Shown: one piece after another, positions 12,222 to 25,724 of the stretch
Numbering within the stretch: the first letter of the stretch is position 1
How the letters are laid out: every line of letters starts with the position of its first letter
Assembly (NCBI GenBank): GCA_964019415.1
Contig: OZ025868.1
Span: 2,750,461 to 2,814,460, forward strand
Length of the DNA stretch: 64,000 nucleotides
Direction of reading: 5' to 3'
DNA from: Ianthella basta
Taxonomy: Eukaryota; Porifera; Demospongiae; Verongiida; Ianthellidae
The notes under the pieces: model-generated
The model's database searches: none
What the model was told of the DNA's origin: nothing
Seen by the model: the letters and a program-made list of their open reading frames with translations, nothing else
Program-made: the position numbers and the translations under genes

Positions 12222-14254
12222 CTGACTTAAATGTCTCCCTGGAGCTCCGAGGGGACTGTTCAGACGAACTCAACCTCATCTGCAGACATGATGCTGTTCC
12301 CACTGACCCAGCCTGGATACACAATGGGACAGCGGGGGCTGGTGAACTCCTTGTCACTGCCTTCCCTGGGTTGACAATGTACTCTTTCCAGAACAGCACA
12401 GAACACAGAGTGACAGTCACTGAAGAGGATAGTGTAACAGCTCTGGATGGATATGTTTTCCAGTGTGCATACAGCATACAGGGCACCCCCATCAAGAGCA
12501 ATGCAGTCCAGTTCACTTTTGTTCCTAATGGTCAGTCACACACAACACATTGCCCCAAATGTCTTACATGTATTGCCACTACAAACTGCATGTTTACTGT
12601 ATGCCGTGCATGACATTGTGCAGTGCTACTGGAGTCATTATCCATGGACAAATATTGAACCATACTGTATTGTATGTGTCCAATCTGTGCCAGAGTAGCT
12701 AGGGGCTTGCTATATTAGCTATGATGTAATCAATTTGCAGCGCTGTTACCTGTACATGTACTCTAATGTGGACACTAACTTACAGTCTGTATCGATCGGT
12801 GCTGTAATACCTGAGTGGGCTGCACTGTATGTACTGAATACATCTCCTTTTTATCTCCTTGAATTGGTCAATTTGTTCAGACATTGCTGCACCACCAACA
12901 TTCACATGTGTTGTGGTGAATGGTACCATGGCAACGGCATCATGGCACCACACTGACAAAGGACCCCGCTTCACTAACCTCACCTTCTCCTACAACGTTA
13001 CTTGGTACCCTGTGGTGGGAGGGGTCCCACTGAGGGGGGAGGGGCAGAGTGGGGCAGAGTGGTGTGACTGGACCAGGTGCAAAAGCATACACCATCACCA
13101 ACCTGATGAATGGCACAGACTACCAAGTGGAGTTGTTTGGGTTCACTTCAAGTGACCCAGTTGTGTACAGTGAGGTGGCTACAGTGAACATCACAGCAGA
13201 AGGTGTGTGCATTAGTTATACCACATACACAAGTGTAGCCAGACCATTTGAATCCCCTTATGCTTCATGCAGTCGTCCTGGCAGAGCAGCTTGACGCTTC
13301 AGTAGCTGCTTCAGCATCAATGACTTCTATTGTCCTGACTTGGGGTTTTTCCTTGACTTTCACTATATCCACCATTAACATATTCTGGCATTCAAACAGA
13401 GGTGTTGGACAAGCTATGAATGTGTCAGGGAACAGTTTCACCATCACTGGCCTTACCTCTGGTGTGTCCTATAACATCACTTTGGTCATGGTTGGAGATG
13501 GAATAAGTGATTCGGTATCCATCTCTGTTGAGACTGCTAGTAAGTGCTTCACTTGCATGTACTTGGCGTGTGATCTTTATATGGCTGTAGGAAGATGTTC
13601 AGAATGTATTGTATTTTATGCTCTGTATATGTACAGGTGTAGAAGGCGTATCTGTGGCATTTGCATCTGTTACACTTGTGATGAGTGCATTGGTATTGAG
13701 CATACTGGCAGTCATAATTACAATCATAAACAGCATTCGGAAAAGAAGAAATTTTTACAACTTTCTCGCGGAAGAAGCAATTCCTCTAAATGTATGTGGT
13801 GCTAAGATGAAGTGCTAATGTGTGTGTGTTTCTGGGTAGTAAGCACACACATGTATGTGTGCATGTGTCTGTGTATGCATGTGGTACAGTATGTCTGTGT
13901 ATGCATGTGTGTACAGTATGTGTGTGTTGGGAGTACCTTACTTTTGGAAGAAAGGCTGCTGTATCTTCTACTTCAGGTGCCTCAAAACACTACAGGTTCA
14001 TCTGCTGAAGGGAATAGCATGGAGGAGGCAGAGGTGGAGGAGGTATGTTTAAAGCTTCATGTTACTGGTATGCAGTACATTCATAACATTACCCTGTAGC
14101 ATTATAATGTACACAAGTTGTATAACTGTGTGCAGGCTGTGGGTCAGGGTACACAGACACCGCTAGCTGGTGGTGAAGTTGAGAGTGCAGGCAACAGTAC
14201 TTCACCAGCTACTCCTGCAGTTGGGGGTGAGGCCATGGAAGAGAGTAAAGTAAG

Positions 14255-14480
<226 letters not shown>

Positions 14481-14492
14481 ATTCATTTGTCT

Positions 14493-14621
14493 GTACTCAT
14501 TTTCCTTGCATTTTTCTGTATTCCTATCCTTCATCTTCACAGCCATCACACATATGGCCACTATTGAACCAGAGACAATCATTATCACCAATAAAGGCAC
14601 AAGGACAGCCAAAATGAGGAC

Positions 14622-14623
<2 letters not shown>
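14493..14623 (-). pseudogene. Antisense copy of a receptor TM exon
   Basis: Read on the minus strand this encodes VLILAVLVPLLVIMIVSG, then a basic end MKDRNTEKCKENE. It is nearly identical to the plus-strand TM exon of the pseudogene at 9752-9884, one codon shorter. It is inverted relative to receptor 2 and bounded by (TG)n on one side and (AC)n on the other. The acceptor that precedes the 9752 copy is replaced by CA repeat. It probably arose by an inversion or template switch at microsatellites. Confidence 0.75.
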
Positions 14624-14659
<36 letters not shown>

Positions 14660-14661
14660 CA
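14624..14661. repeat. (AC)n microsatellite
   Basis: A short AC tract, complementary to the TG tract at 14258-14480, so that the antisense TM exon is framed by inverted microsatellite arms. Confidence 0.85.
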
Positions 14662-15512
14662 GTCAAGCATATGTACTACTGTAAGGGTGACTGTCTACAC
14701 ACTGTGCAGTGAAGAGACCGGCAACAAAGAAGGACATAGAAGCTGAGTGGCATGCTAACCCATCCTACCTGGCAGTGGCACCAAAATTGCAGGAGGAAGG
14801 AGGAGAGCCAGAGAGATCTGAAAAAATACATGAATACATGAATATTAATGTCATGCGCTTGGAGATAAATGGCAGGCCATTGCACAAGCTATCGTTACCA
14901 ATGGCGCATGGGGAAAATGAGGGACTGGAGATATCTGAAGAAGTGCACATGCAAGAAGAAGAAGGGGTGGAGAGATCTGAAAAAGTGCGTGTGCAGGAGG
15001 AAGAAGGAGGGCCGGAGGGATCTGAAAAAGTGCTTGTGCAGAAGGAAAGAAGAGGGCCGGAAAGATCGGTAAAAGTGCATGTGCAGAAGGAAGGAGGAGG
15101 GCCAGAGAGATGTGAAAAAGTGCAATACAAGAATGTCATGCGTGTTGATGTAAAAGTTAAAGGCAGTCCATTGCACAAGCCAACAGTACCAGTAGTGCAA
15201 AGTGATAAAGAGAGACAGGAGAGGTCTGGAGAGAGAGGATATATGAATGTGTGGAACTAGTGCACTGATTATATTGAAACAGAATTGCATTTATGAGCTG
15301 TATTGAACCTAATCTCATATACATATGAGCATGCTGACACTGTTTGATGGTGTGCACATTGTAGCATTTGCATTGAAAGACAAAAATTCCAGATCTCTTT
15401 CCTCACAATTGCATGTGGACTAAATCTTCAGACCTACACAGAACTTAAACTGAAAGAGCCATATACGGATTCCATTGACTTTAATTCATATCTATCCACA
15501 GCAACACTATAA

Positions 15513-17040
15513 TAATATCAATCAATCAATCAATCATACACAGCTTTATCTCCAATGCTGGAGGTTGCTGGAATTATTTTCAAACAGTTCTGTGCAAGAA
15601 ATAGTTCACATCATGCTGTACTAAATAGTTCAATAATTAACTGTTCAATTTACTTTCAGATCATCAGCCCATCTTTTCCTTGGTCTTCCCCTCGGTCGCT
15701 TTCCGGGCACATTCTCCATATACACCTTCTTTACCATCCTGTCATCTGTCATTTCTTCCATCTTCTTTAACCATTCTGTCTTCTTGTTCTCTACTCTTGA
15801 TACCACTGCCACCTGTCCCAGTCTTGATCTAATATCAACATTCCTCACTTTGTCCAACATAGTCACTCCTTCCACTCTCCTCAGGCATCTCATTTCAAGG
15901 GCTTGTATTCTGCTCTTGTGTCTCTCTAGCAGGGTCCAGGTCTCACATGCATACAACAGGGTTGGCATCACCGTGGCATTGATCACTCTAAGTTTTGTTG
16001 CCTTGCTCAGTTCTCTTCGATCAATTATCTCTTTTCTCATAGCTCCAATCACTTTGGATGCTGCTCCTATTCTGTGGTCTACCTCTGCTTCACATGATCC
16101 CTCTTCATCTAACATGGCTCCTAGATACTTCATTGTCTTCGCATTTTCTATCTCCACTCCATTTACTGTAATGTTGCATGTGCCTCCTCCTCTCTTCACC
16201 ACCATTACCTTTGTCTTTCCCCAATTGATTGTCATTCTCCATTTCATCATCACTTCATCCAGCACCTTCACATTTCTTTCTGCATCCTCATCTCTTTCTG
16301 TCACTAACATTAGGTCATCGGCAAACAAGAGAAGCTGTACTGTGCCTGTTTCCATCTCAACTCCTCCTTCAAACCTCTGTTTTGCCTCCCTCACAATGTT
16401 GTCCATAAAGATGTTGAATAGCCATGGTGACATAGTGCATCCCTGTCTCACTCCTTGTCCTACTCCAAACCAGTCTGATTTCTGACCTTGAACCCTGACA
16501 CATGCCTTACCATCATCATATAGTGACCTCACTGCTCTTATCAGCTCACCATTCACTCCATATGCCCTAAGCACTCTCCACAATAACTCCCTGTCTACCC
16601 TGTCGTATGCTTTCTCTAAGTCCACGCAAACCATCAGCATCCTCTTGTTCTTTTCAATAATCTTCTCTCCTAACTGCCTGACAGTAAACAACTGGTCTAC
16701 ACAGCTCCTCCCTCTTCGGAATGCCCCCTGCTCTTCCAACACTTTCCCTTCAGTGATTGTCCTCATCCTCTTCTCCAACACACTGGCATACACCTTGCCA
16801 GGTATACTCAGCAAGCTGATGCCCCGGTAATTCTCGCATTGGGTTCTGCTTCCTTTCTTGTGGATCGGGACAATCAGTGCCCTTCGCCAGTCCATTGGGA
16901 CACTCCCACTCCTCCATGCCAGGTCCATGATTTTGTGCAGCCACTCTACCACTACCCCTCCACCTGCTTTCAGCATTACTCCAGTGACCCCACATACTCC
17001 AGGTGCTTTCCTATTTTTCAGTCTATAATAATACTCCCAC
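15513..17040 (-). mobile_element. 5'-truncated non-LTR retrotransposon (RTE/CR1-like)
   Basis: On the minus strand the reverse transcriptase part of a LINE is followed by a 3' end in TGAT repeats (plus-strand CAAT repeats at about 15518-15535). Short tandem-repeat tails are usual for RTE-type LINEs. Homology stops abruptly near 17030-17040, so the endonuclease region is missing. Similar CAAT runs at about 33400, 55982 and 58457 may mark other 3' ends. The clade is inferred from motifs, not a tree. Confidence 0.8.
15645..16976 (-). CDS. LINE reverse transcriptase fragment
   Basis: An open frame of 443 residues; upstream codons in frame to about 17030 (KNRKAPGVCGV) belong to the same protein. 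Visible RT motifs are IVPIHKKG, YRGISLLS, the palm motif around VDLEKAYDRV, QGVRQGCTMSPWLFN and catalytic FADDL. A C-terminal basic stretch (GKRPRGRPRKRW) is typical of such LINE ORFs. The endonuclease domain is absent through 5' truncation, so the copy cannot be autonomous, but the remaining frame is uninterrupted, which suggests a fairly recent insertion. The first Met is internal to the original protein. Confidence 0.85.
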   Translation of the reverse strand: MLKAGGGVVVEWLHKIMDLAWRSGSVPMDWRRALIVPIHKKGSRTQCENYRGISLLSIPGKVYASVLEKRMRTITEGKVLEEQGAFRRGRSCVDQLFTVRQLGEKIIEKNKRMLMVCVDLEKAYDRVDRELLWRVLRAYGVNGELIRAVRSLYDDGKACVRVQGQKSDWFGVGQGVRQGCTMSPWLFNIFMDNIVREAKQRFEGGVEMETGTVQLLLFADDLMLVTERDEDAERNVKVLDEVMMKWRMTINWGKTKVMVVKRGGGTCNITVNGVEIENAKTMKYLGAMLDEEGSCEAEVDHRIGAASKVIGAMRKEIIDRRELSKATKLRVINATVMPTLLYACETWTLLERHKSRIQALEMRCLRRVEGVTMLDKVRNVDIRSRLGQVAVVSRVENKKTEWLKKMEEMTDDRMVKKVYMENVPGKRPRGRPRKRWADDLKVN

Positions 17041-20000
17041 TAAAATGGATGCCACCCTTTAGTTAAAAGTGCTTCAATATCAACCATTTGTCGTCTGCCA
17101 GAAGAAGAAGAGAATTCCCGACATTAATTGTGAGTTTAACATAGCTCTACAGATCGATCAGAGTGGTACCATCAGCAGTATATATTTTAAAGCAAGGGAT
17201 CTCTGGAATTAATCGTGCGATTTCCGGAGACAGCGATGCCTGGCTTCCACCATGTAGAGAAGGAAAGCTTGTTACCCTGTCCTTGAATATGCTGAAGGCT
17301 GCGCTGCATTGAGGACGAAGTAGCCGTATGGGAAGCTGAATGTTTCTCTCTACAATGCCTTGCTAGCTATGTGGCTAGGCGCGCTGTGTCTGGAAATCTC
17401 CTTGCTCCTTGCAATTGCCTTTAATACTATACTGAAGTTGACCATATACTTATCATAGCCTGCATGCTGTTCCTGCTGTAATGCCTAACGGGGATATACA
17501 GGTTAGCATGCATAAGGAACATAATTATTCAGAAGTGGGGAAGTTCTGTACATGCAGGGAGCTCTAGTGTATGATGACATACGTTTACGTGTGTCTTTAG
17601 TCAGATGGATTTTGCATGACTCCATAGCCAAATTAATATACTATAATTATATGAAAAGCTGAGAAGGAGCTGTCACTTCAGAATAAATATACAGCTGACT
17701 TCAAGATGTTTGTGGAAGGCCTATATAGCATCATTTCAACTTCATGAATGATATTACACTCTCTATACATATAGGGATGGTTAGTCTCGCGTAGCCAGAC
17801 CGCTTTCTCCCCTCCATTTTTTATAAATGACGTTGTGTATCTCCTCTTGTGAACAGTCACATTATGCAGAAAGGTGCAGAAATTGGTGGTCGACTGCAGA
17901 ACTGCCTGCATAGCTTAAGGAGCACCGCCACTTGTGAAGGTACAACCCCAAGGGGATTGGGCAAGGTCCCAGGATTGCTGTTCTATGACCTCAAGTCTGT
18001 CTACCCTGAGCCATGTATGGCAGTGCATGCTTTCTGTTACTTTTTACTTGGTATGTATTTGGCCCCACTGTAGGTTATATATAACCTACTGCATAAGGTA
18101 TTAACCTACAAACCAGATAATTGATTTGTTAGGCAATTTGGTTGCTATTGATGTGATTCCAGCTGTGGCCCTTCAGCCATTCCAGACATCCCTGTATGTA
18201 AGCATGGCTAACACATGTAGTTGTGCACAAAGCTAGATGTATGCATGTACTGTAGGTGCACGGGGATCAGAAAATTAGCTGTGTGTATTTGAAACTACAT
18301 TGCTTGCATAACTGCTCTAATTTGTATAGTTCAGTTACTGAAGGGCATAATTTGTGAGAGATACAATTATAAACAACAAACAGCAACAACAACCCTTGAT
18401 GAAGACCCTAGATTAGGTTGAAACATTTGGTTAATTATTGACAAGCTACATCTGTCCCAATTCCTGGCTAGTGAAGTTTCCCGATCCTAAAGCAAGATAC
18501 AATTACTTGCTTAATTGCCTTGACAGAACATATTTATGGCCATGGGCAACATTCGTCAGACATTATCCTAAGGCTTGCCCTGTCATTAGGGAGTTTGCAA
18601 GCAATTTTACCATGTATATGCACTTCACGTAATTTTCACAGTGTTAAACTCGCGCAGTACAAGTTTTCACATTTTTATATTTTACTTTGTGGTTGCAGAG
18701 TCTCAGTCTGCATGACTAGCTAAAGCCTTGTGTAATTTTTGTGGGATGAAACATTTTGCAAAAAATGCAAAATTTAACCCCTCATAAGTTATGGCATTAC
18801 AGCAACCAGGTATTGTAGGAGCAGTTATGAGTGCAGGGTACATATACACTTTATTCCTTAATCTGAGTGATTGTGCGAACACTGCTATATAGGGAAGGAA
18901 CTTTTTAGAAGTAGTGATTAGCCTGCTGCTCCTGTATAGTGGGAGTTTAAGTCAGGCTTACACAACCAATCATCACAGAACATTAAATCATAGCACAGAA
19001 GGTGAGTGTCTTAGTACTTATGGCATGTAAAAACATGAGAGTAGGATTGGCTTAGTGAATTTGGAGTCAATGGGTAGCTATAGAGAGGGTATTTACTAGG
19101 CATTGACATAATTATCCCTATGGAATATGCGCAGAACTTGTTGGCATAACTTTAGATCCGTTGCTGTGCATATTCAACTTGTATTGTAGTGTCATTACTC
19201 TGAATATACACAGTAACAAGTTACAGATGCACATGGAATTAAGGCATTAGAATAATTACATAATGGATGAATATCTTTTACTGGGATGGAGACACATGTT
19301 TGTATGCGCCAGGGACTACTTCGAAACATGTACAATACTTGCTCATTGCCTAATATAAGGGAAATTTGTCTCTGACATCTGCATTCTGGCCAACGTCTTC
19401 TTACATGGCTGCAAGGTCTCTTGCAGCACTATCAGTAGAAGTTATAGCGCACTTTATATCCTCTTAATCTAATGGCACCTCCTTCAAAAGTCTGTGAGGC
19501 AGTTTCTGCTGATCATCCCTGCTTCATAAATTTTGTAAACCATGTGCAGTTATAATGCAGCATTGGTAACCATTATTTTACTGAACTAATAATGTGTATG
19601 GCTACCCTTATGTAAGAATCTTCAAGTGTCTGCCATAACTTCATGCAACACATCACTGTCATCTTGCAGAAATGCATTGCATGCCCAGGGTGGAAACACA
19701 GTTTGACACTCATGGATGCTATTAACTTTCATTGCAAGTCTGTCATAGATGGCAGACTCAATAATTATAAAATTTAAGTATATCCACTTATGCAGTTGAT
19801 GCCAATTTTGTCAAAGCTCATGTCACAGTCCATTTTTGCCCCTTTAGTTTAACACCACGATGAATTGTTGCAGGATAGTAGTATGAACATGTGGCCACTT
19901 TATATAAGAGAGACCTAGTCTACGTAGATATAGCACATTGAGCTTCTACGTCTGCATAACTGCTTTCAAACTGCCATGAACCTCTACCGTCATCCTTGTT

Positions 20001-21513
20001 TCAGCATTTGCTCTGTATAAGCTAGCTGTGATGAAGAACTATCCAAAAAGCATACAATCATTATGATATTTCTGCTAGTTACATTCGTTCAGAGATAAAA
20101 CTGCAGTCCATTCATTTGGTAATGTAAGTCAAACAATAACCCAGAGACTACATGGGAAAGAGCAATCTTCTTTATTCTCTATATACTGTAGGTAGTTAGA
20201 AAGGTATATACAACAAGCACACTGAAGTTACATGCAGTCTCAATACCACGCGTGCATGAAGGTTGTATGCACCCTCCTAGGAGTGCTTCCTACTGCAATT
20301 ATTTGATGTACAATTGATTGGGTATCTTCCTAGCCCATGCATATGACCTCACACTGCCATGACTATTATAACTGTCACGCCATGAAGAAAGTGAACAGAG
20401 TCTACATTGCCAAGTGAACTGGGCTTACGTATGCAAGCATGTATAGAGCCATTCATTATGAGAAGACACTAGGCAATAGAGAGTTAGCATGAGTCTTTGC
20501 TGGCTTGATCCGCATGTTCTTGCTGTATAGTCACAGATACTGTACGTATTTAGATTGTATCCTACCCAATCGAAATCAAGCCAGACAGCAGAACTGGGCC
20601 AATTGCAAGACAGGTATATGTGTCACAAACAATTTAACAGCTATTTCCTGCCTTGCAACATTGGAATGACAACAAAACTTAATGGTTTAGAGTACTAGCC
20701 AGTCACAGTTTAAGAAGCACACCAAGGGATGCATTATAACTGTATGTCCTGTATATAAGGGTCAGCCTGTACTGTTCAGCTGTACAACATCAAGCAATGG
20801 TACTGGTCTTGCTATATATCCCCATCCTCGATGGCCAGTTTCATTGCCACTGCACTATAGTACTGAAACTACATAATATATTATATACTTACAATTATTT
20901 TGTAAATGCACTGCAATGTTCAAACAGTGCAATACAAATCAGAAGCACACAATATTAATTATAAGTGTCTGTGACTATTATTCTATGATCACTATAATAA
21001 TTATACATTATCGCAAATTGTGTACATGCTCCATCTTTTGATGAGGCTAGTTGGCTATAGAAATAGATCTAGAGGTACGTACACATAAAGAGTTCTTTGC
21101 ATCAAGCGTTTCTTGCTAGTGTACATGCGTGTGAGGACATTTCAGTAAGGGATCTTGCTTGGATGCCCATGCATGCATGCAGTTATCAAGTGCAGAAGAG
21201 AGTATCTATAGCTACCACATGGCTCATGTTATGGTTTTGTTATGGTCTTGACTCAATGACATAGTAATTACTGTAGGAATGTGTATCCTGCATAGTGATC
21301 CTGACCTCATAAAATGTTATCCTTGTTTGCAAATGAAGTGAGTGGATAGTAGAAGAAGGTATGTGTCAATGAACTCGCATGACCCAACAGTATAACAGAA
21401 AGTGAACATAATTAGCTATATAATGTCATACATAATTTGCATTCATTGTATTAGTTAACATCAGCCAAATATAGGTTTCAGGATTGCTACTATAAGCCTA
21501 GAGGAGTAACAAC
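17041..21513. other. Intergenic, no gene recognised
   Basis: I find no receptor exon, RNA gene or plausible start here. 18398-18431 (+) carries a TTGATGAAGACC...GGTTGAAACAT motif of the hammerhead-like type. About 18985-19850 is a diverged copy of 37885-39870, without the TIR insertion found there. The rest is AT-rich with many short palindromes. Confidence 0.4.
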
Positions 21514-24500
21514 ATGGCTACGCAATGGAGTATGAAGCTTTATTCAGACATGTTTCTGATTATAAGGATTGTCCTGCTCACAACTGGCCAAGGTGCTTAT
21601 GCATGACATGATTGTAGTAATTTTCTAATATTGATGTTGTTACTGTCAAATACAGTTATGATGTGTCTAATATTATGGACTAGCTTGTTTTATTGAATTA
21701 ACACAACTACCATTTTAATAATTATACACCATCATGCCATTGCTTGAATGAAAAGCTTGACCATGCATTACAGTGATTTCGTATTAGAACAGATCTAGAG
21801 GTATCAGCTGGTGATATCTGTCTCACATGCAGGTGCTGCCCAGCGAGTGTTCCTCTCCTCCAACACCACCACTCCCTGTTTTGGGGACACTGTTGACCTT
21901 ATCTGCTACTACCCTGATGTAACAATGAGGGTGAATGGAAAACCAAAATACATTGTTGGCACAGCAAGTTGGAGAATGAATGGGAAACTCCTCTTCCCTG
22001 CTGCAGACGTATACAATCAGGACATTTTTAACCAGACATCTTCAAGACTCAGAGTGAGGATTGACCCAGCAAACTTCACTGGTGATCCTGTCTCGTTCAC
22101 TTGTTTCCTACATTTGACTGGTGGGGGAGAGGACAGTGCCAGCACTGTGGTGGATCCACAAGGTACATTGCAGATTTTCATCTAAATATAATTGTCAATG
22201 ACTTGCATGGCTATACAAGTAAAACATGCAGGACAGGTGTGCTTTTCACCTCATGCATGGCAGCTGCAGAGCAATGTATTATATATTAACCATTAGCTAT
22301 GCATGATTGTATTTCTAAGGGTATGAAATTGATGCATGATGTTGTATAATGATGTAGTTATATAGTTATAATGGCTACAAATCATATGTTAGTATGTAGT
22401 TGGAATACATGCATTAACCTTAGGCATGAGTGTAGAGAAGGTCACAGTACACACATCAATATAGAAATGCAAGGCCCAGCAGTCTATGGAAAATGAAAAT
22501 CTCCACTTTATTACATAATATGCAATACAATAATTGTATACTAATTAGGATCAGTTTCACGATTGCTATAGAGGGAATTAAATGTCAATTTCATTTGCTG
22601 TTTCAATTAATGTCTTAGACAGATGTTGACATCTTGTGGTTATAACTTCCCTATCTTCTCCATTATAGAATCAGCTACTCCTCCTGTAGTTAGCAGGTCC
22701 CTTCTTGTCAGTGACTTGGCACTAATGCAATGGAACCACACTAACACAGGACCCTGCTTTGCCAACCTCACCTTCTCCTACAACATCACCTGGTACCCTG
22801 TGGTGGGTGGGACTGGACAGATGGAGGCTGCTGAAAGTGCTGTAGCCAGCAATCACAACACTGAGGGCACCATGTGGTATGTCATCACCAACCTGCTGCC
22901 CAACACTAGCTACCAAGTGGAGATTGTGGGGTTCACCTCAACTAGCCCACAAGTGTTCAGTGAGCCAGTGACAGTGGGGTTTGTAACTCAAGGTAATTAT
23001 GGCACATCCCTGTATGAGTATAATAATTTATATATAATTATGCATTCACATGCAATGTCATGGATCTGCTTGAAATGTACTATCCTGTTTATGGTACCTA
23101 CACAACTGGACATGATCTACAGTAACTACTACACTGCATGCATGCATGCACTTACAGTGCTGCAGTTCATGAATTCAAAGAGCATATATATTGGACTGCG
23201 TAAATCAGGCTCACTATGTGTATAGAATTAAGTTTCCTGTATAATATGGTATTTCTCCACTTCAGTAGACAACAGTGCTAAACCAACAAGTAAGCAAGAT
23301 ATCAATATTGGTGGAAGTTGTGATGGCAGAGTTATTACTAGTACATCAGGTAAACCAGGCATACGTAGTTTACATGCACATAGTGCTAATTTTGCACTGC
23401 GAAGTTGCAATATGTACAAAAGACTGCAATTTAAGAACCAATATAAATATTGGAATATAAAGGAGAATATATAAGGAAGGGTACATGGGAATATATCAAT
23501 GGGTACACAGATGTTCGTAAATGCATGCTGTATATAATTATGTACAGTATGCGTATCACTGACGACCTGCATGATCGCAAGGTGCTATTATACATACGTA
23601 TAAGGCATGACTTTGTGTGTTCACACTGTGCCGAATTATGTACGCATAGAACTTATTATAAGATGTGAGTGCTCTCTCTTCGCCTCATGCAGCTGCTTTT
23701 TCTACGGTATTAGTGGTGACATTGGCTGTGTCTGTTCTAGTAAGTGCGGCAACATGTGTCAAGATTCACTACCTAAAGAGCCAAGGTCAGTGTGAAGATG
23801 CACATGCATGCAATTAGTCTAGCATGCTAGACCAACTCAACCTCACTGGCCACTTAAACTGGCTAAACTGGCTGCATGCCTGACCCATGGGCTTGCATGC
23901 AGCTGCATATCCTAAATTGAGTCGCAGTCGTTATTCCTATGTGTAAACAATAGTGTTATGTTGTGCATGCAAGGAATGGATGGCTGAATCACATGTTAGT
24001 CCTTGCTATCATCAACAAGAAAATCACAGTCTATATATTTATACACACATTTATGCAGGGACAATTATTCAAAGCCTAAGCTCCCAAGCGGCAATCACAT
24101 CGATCATTATGCTCTTACATGGAGAAGCTGAGAGAGCAGCTGTATCATGTCCACTCCTATATATAGCTACTGGCATACAGCTAGTAGCTAATTTTATATG
24201 TATATGTCGAAGTACTGATGATTTAGCATTGGCACCTAATCTACACCTCTCTGTCCCCCTAGGCCTGTTGCAATCACTCGGGAACAGAGCCAGATCTAGC
24301 TCATTAAACTATTAAGAACAATATACTAAACTATTAGCCTCAACTGAACCATCCATGCACTCCCACACACACAAGCACACTTGCACACTAAATGCATGTA
24401 CATGATCAGGCATATGTGCACATGCATGAATAATATATTATGCACAAACACTGTAATTCTATTTGTACATGTTGTAATTAATGACATCATGGAAGAAGTA

Positions 24501-24678
24501 GATAATTGTATTATTCTCTACAGTGAAGGAACTGAAGCCAAGTAAGGAAGAAGATGTTGAGCTGGAGACTAACCCATCCTATCAGTCTGTTGCCCCGGCA
24601 GTGCAAGTGGAAGGAGGAGGACTGGAGGGACCTGGAGAGATGAATTACATGAATGTGGGACTAGTGCTACAGTACTAA
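21514..24678 (+). CDS. Receptor 3: signal peptide-Ig-FN3-stalk-TM-tail
   Basis: Six exons read open with GT-AG borders and phase 1 throughout: 21514-21592, 21833-22162, 22669-22992, 23266-23349, 23693-23785, 24524-24678; the product is 354 residues. The signal peptide is MATQWSMK... with core MFLIIRIVLLTTGQ. The Ig exon starts GAAQRVFLSS and has Cys in VDLICYY and VSFTCFL. The FN3 exon has FSYNITWYPVVGG, then VITNLLPNTSYQVEIVGF. The stalk is a 28-residue Ser/Thr/Gly-rich exon. The TM exon (VLVVTLAVSVLVSAATC) is followed by VKIHYLKSQ. The tail has NPSYQSV and NYMNV: an NPxY phosphotyrosine/PTB-type motif and a YxN motif of the kind bound by Grb2-type SH2 domains when phosphorylated. Several N-x-S/T sites fit an extracellular domain. 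No lesion is seen. It is presumably a cell-surface signalling receptor; the ligand is unknown. Confidence 0.8.
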
Positions 24679-24926
24679 GATTAGACTAGTGTACATGACT
24701 GTAAGTTGGAATGGCATTTAGTCACAAGAACAAGAAACTATTATAATAATTGTGTTAACTGTGCACTGATTCAAGGCAGTATTATATTGTTGTGCACAAA
24801 GAATTTGACGTGCATCTCCATTCAGCTGTAAGCTGCCCTTTAAATTACCTACATGCAGTGTAAGAAGAAACCTTTAAATATATGCTTCTTCTGTGGTTCC
24901 TGGAGCACCTCCTCTATACATACATA

Positions 24927-25724
24927 CCGTATTTGCCCGTATAGAGGCCGGGCTCAAATAGAGGCCGGGGCTCGAATAGTGGCCAGGGGTCAGGAGGCCA
25001 GTTCATTAATAGAGGCCGGGTCCGAATAGTGGCCGGGTCTTGAATAGTGGCCGGGTCCCGAATAGTGGCCGGCTTCGCCACAATCGACTCGGAATGCCTC
25101 TCGATCGAAGCTTTTCTGCTCCTTAGCAACTGCAAGTCGCTTGTCACACTTCACAGTTGCCAAGAATCATCAGAGTTGCAAGAGCGATGTCTACGAGAAA
25201 GTCGTTAGGAGTTGGGGGTTCTGAACAAGATGGGGGTTCTGAACAGGGCGCCGCGTTTCGCCTGCACTTAGTAGAACAGCTTCCGTTTCTGTATGCAGTT
25301 AGCACAAGAGTCAATGTATAAACTGACACAATGAGAAGCTGTACCTTCGAATACAGACGGAGCACGGCGCAGTGTTCGGAACCCCCTTACTTTACCTAAC
25401 GATGTCGCCTTAAAGTTGAAAGTCGTTTAGTGCACAGAGAAGACGACCAAGAAAGCCGCTGCCACCTTATACACGTGGTGGCCTCTAGAAACGCTCACTT
25501 TCGCGACAGAACTAGTCGCGTGCGAATCTTGACTTGCAGTCAGATTCTCCCCATGCGCGGGACACAATACTATGCCACACTGATTTTATATCGGAAACAA
25601 GGCCAAGTATTAGGAAAAATATTTAAATAGAAGCCAGTCGAATAGAAGCCGGGCTCGAATAGAGGCCGGGTCAAAACTCCCGGGAAAGAAATAGAGGCCC
25701 GGGCCTCTATTCGGACAAATACGG
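24927..25724. mobile_element. ~800-bp TIR transposon with subterminal repeats
   Basis: The left end CCGTATTTGCCCGTATAGAG and the right end (reverse complement CCGTATTTGTCCGAATAGAG) are terminal inverted repeats of about 30 bp flanked by TA. Inside each end the unit GAATAG(A/T)GGCCGGG is repeated, at least seven times in total. No transposase frame is seen, so it is non-autonomous. A smaller element (25232-25386) is nested inside. Confidence 0.8.
25232..25386. repeat. Nested small inverted-repeat element, copy 1
   Basis: Ends GGGGGTTCTGAACAGGGCGC and the complement of GCGCAGTGTTCGGAACCCCC form an imperfect TIR. The whole 155-bp unit recurs inverted at 28252-28404, where ends and interior (tcagtttatacattgactct and its complement here) are conserved. 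Confidence 0.65.

Noticed and set aside
17849..18073. 74-codon plus-strand frame
   Set aside because: No recognisable motif, no signal peptide or splice partner; compatible with chance.
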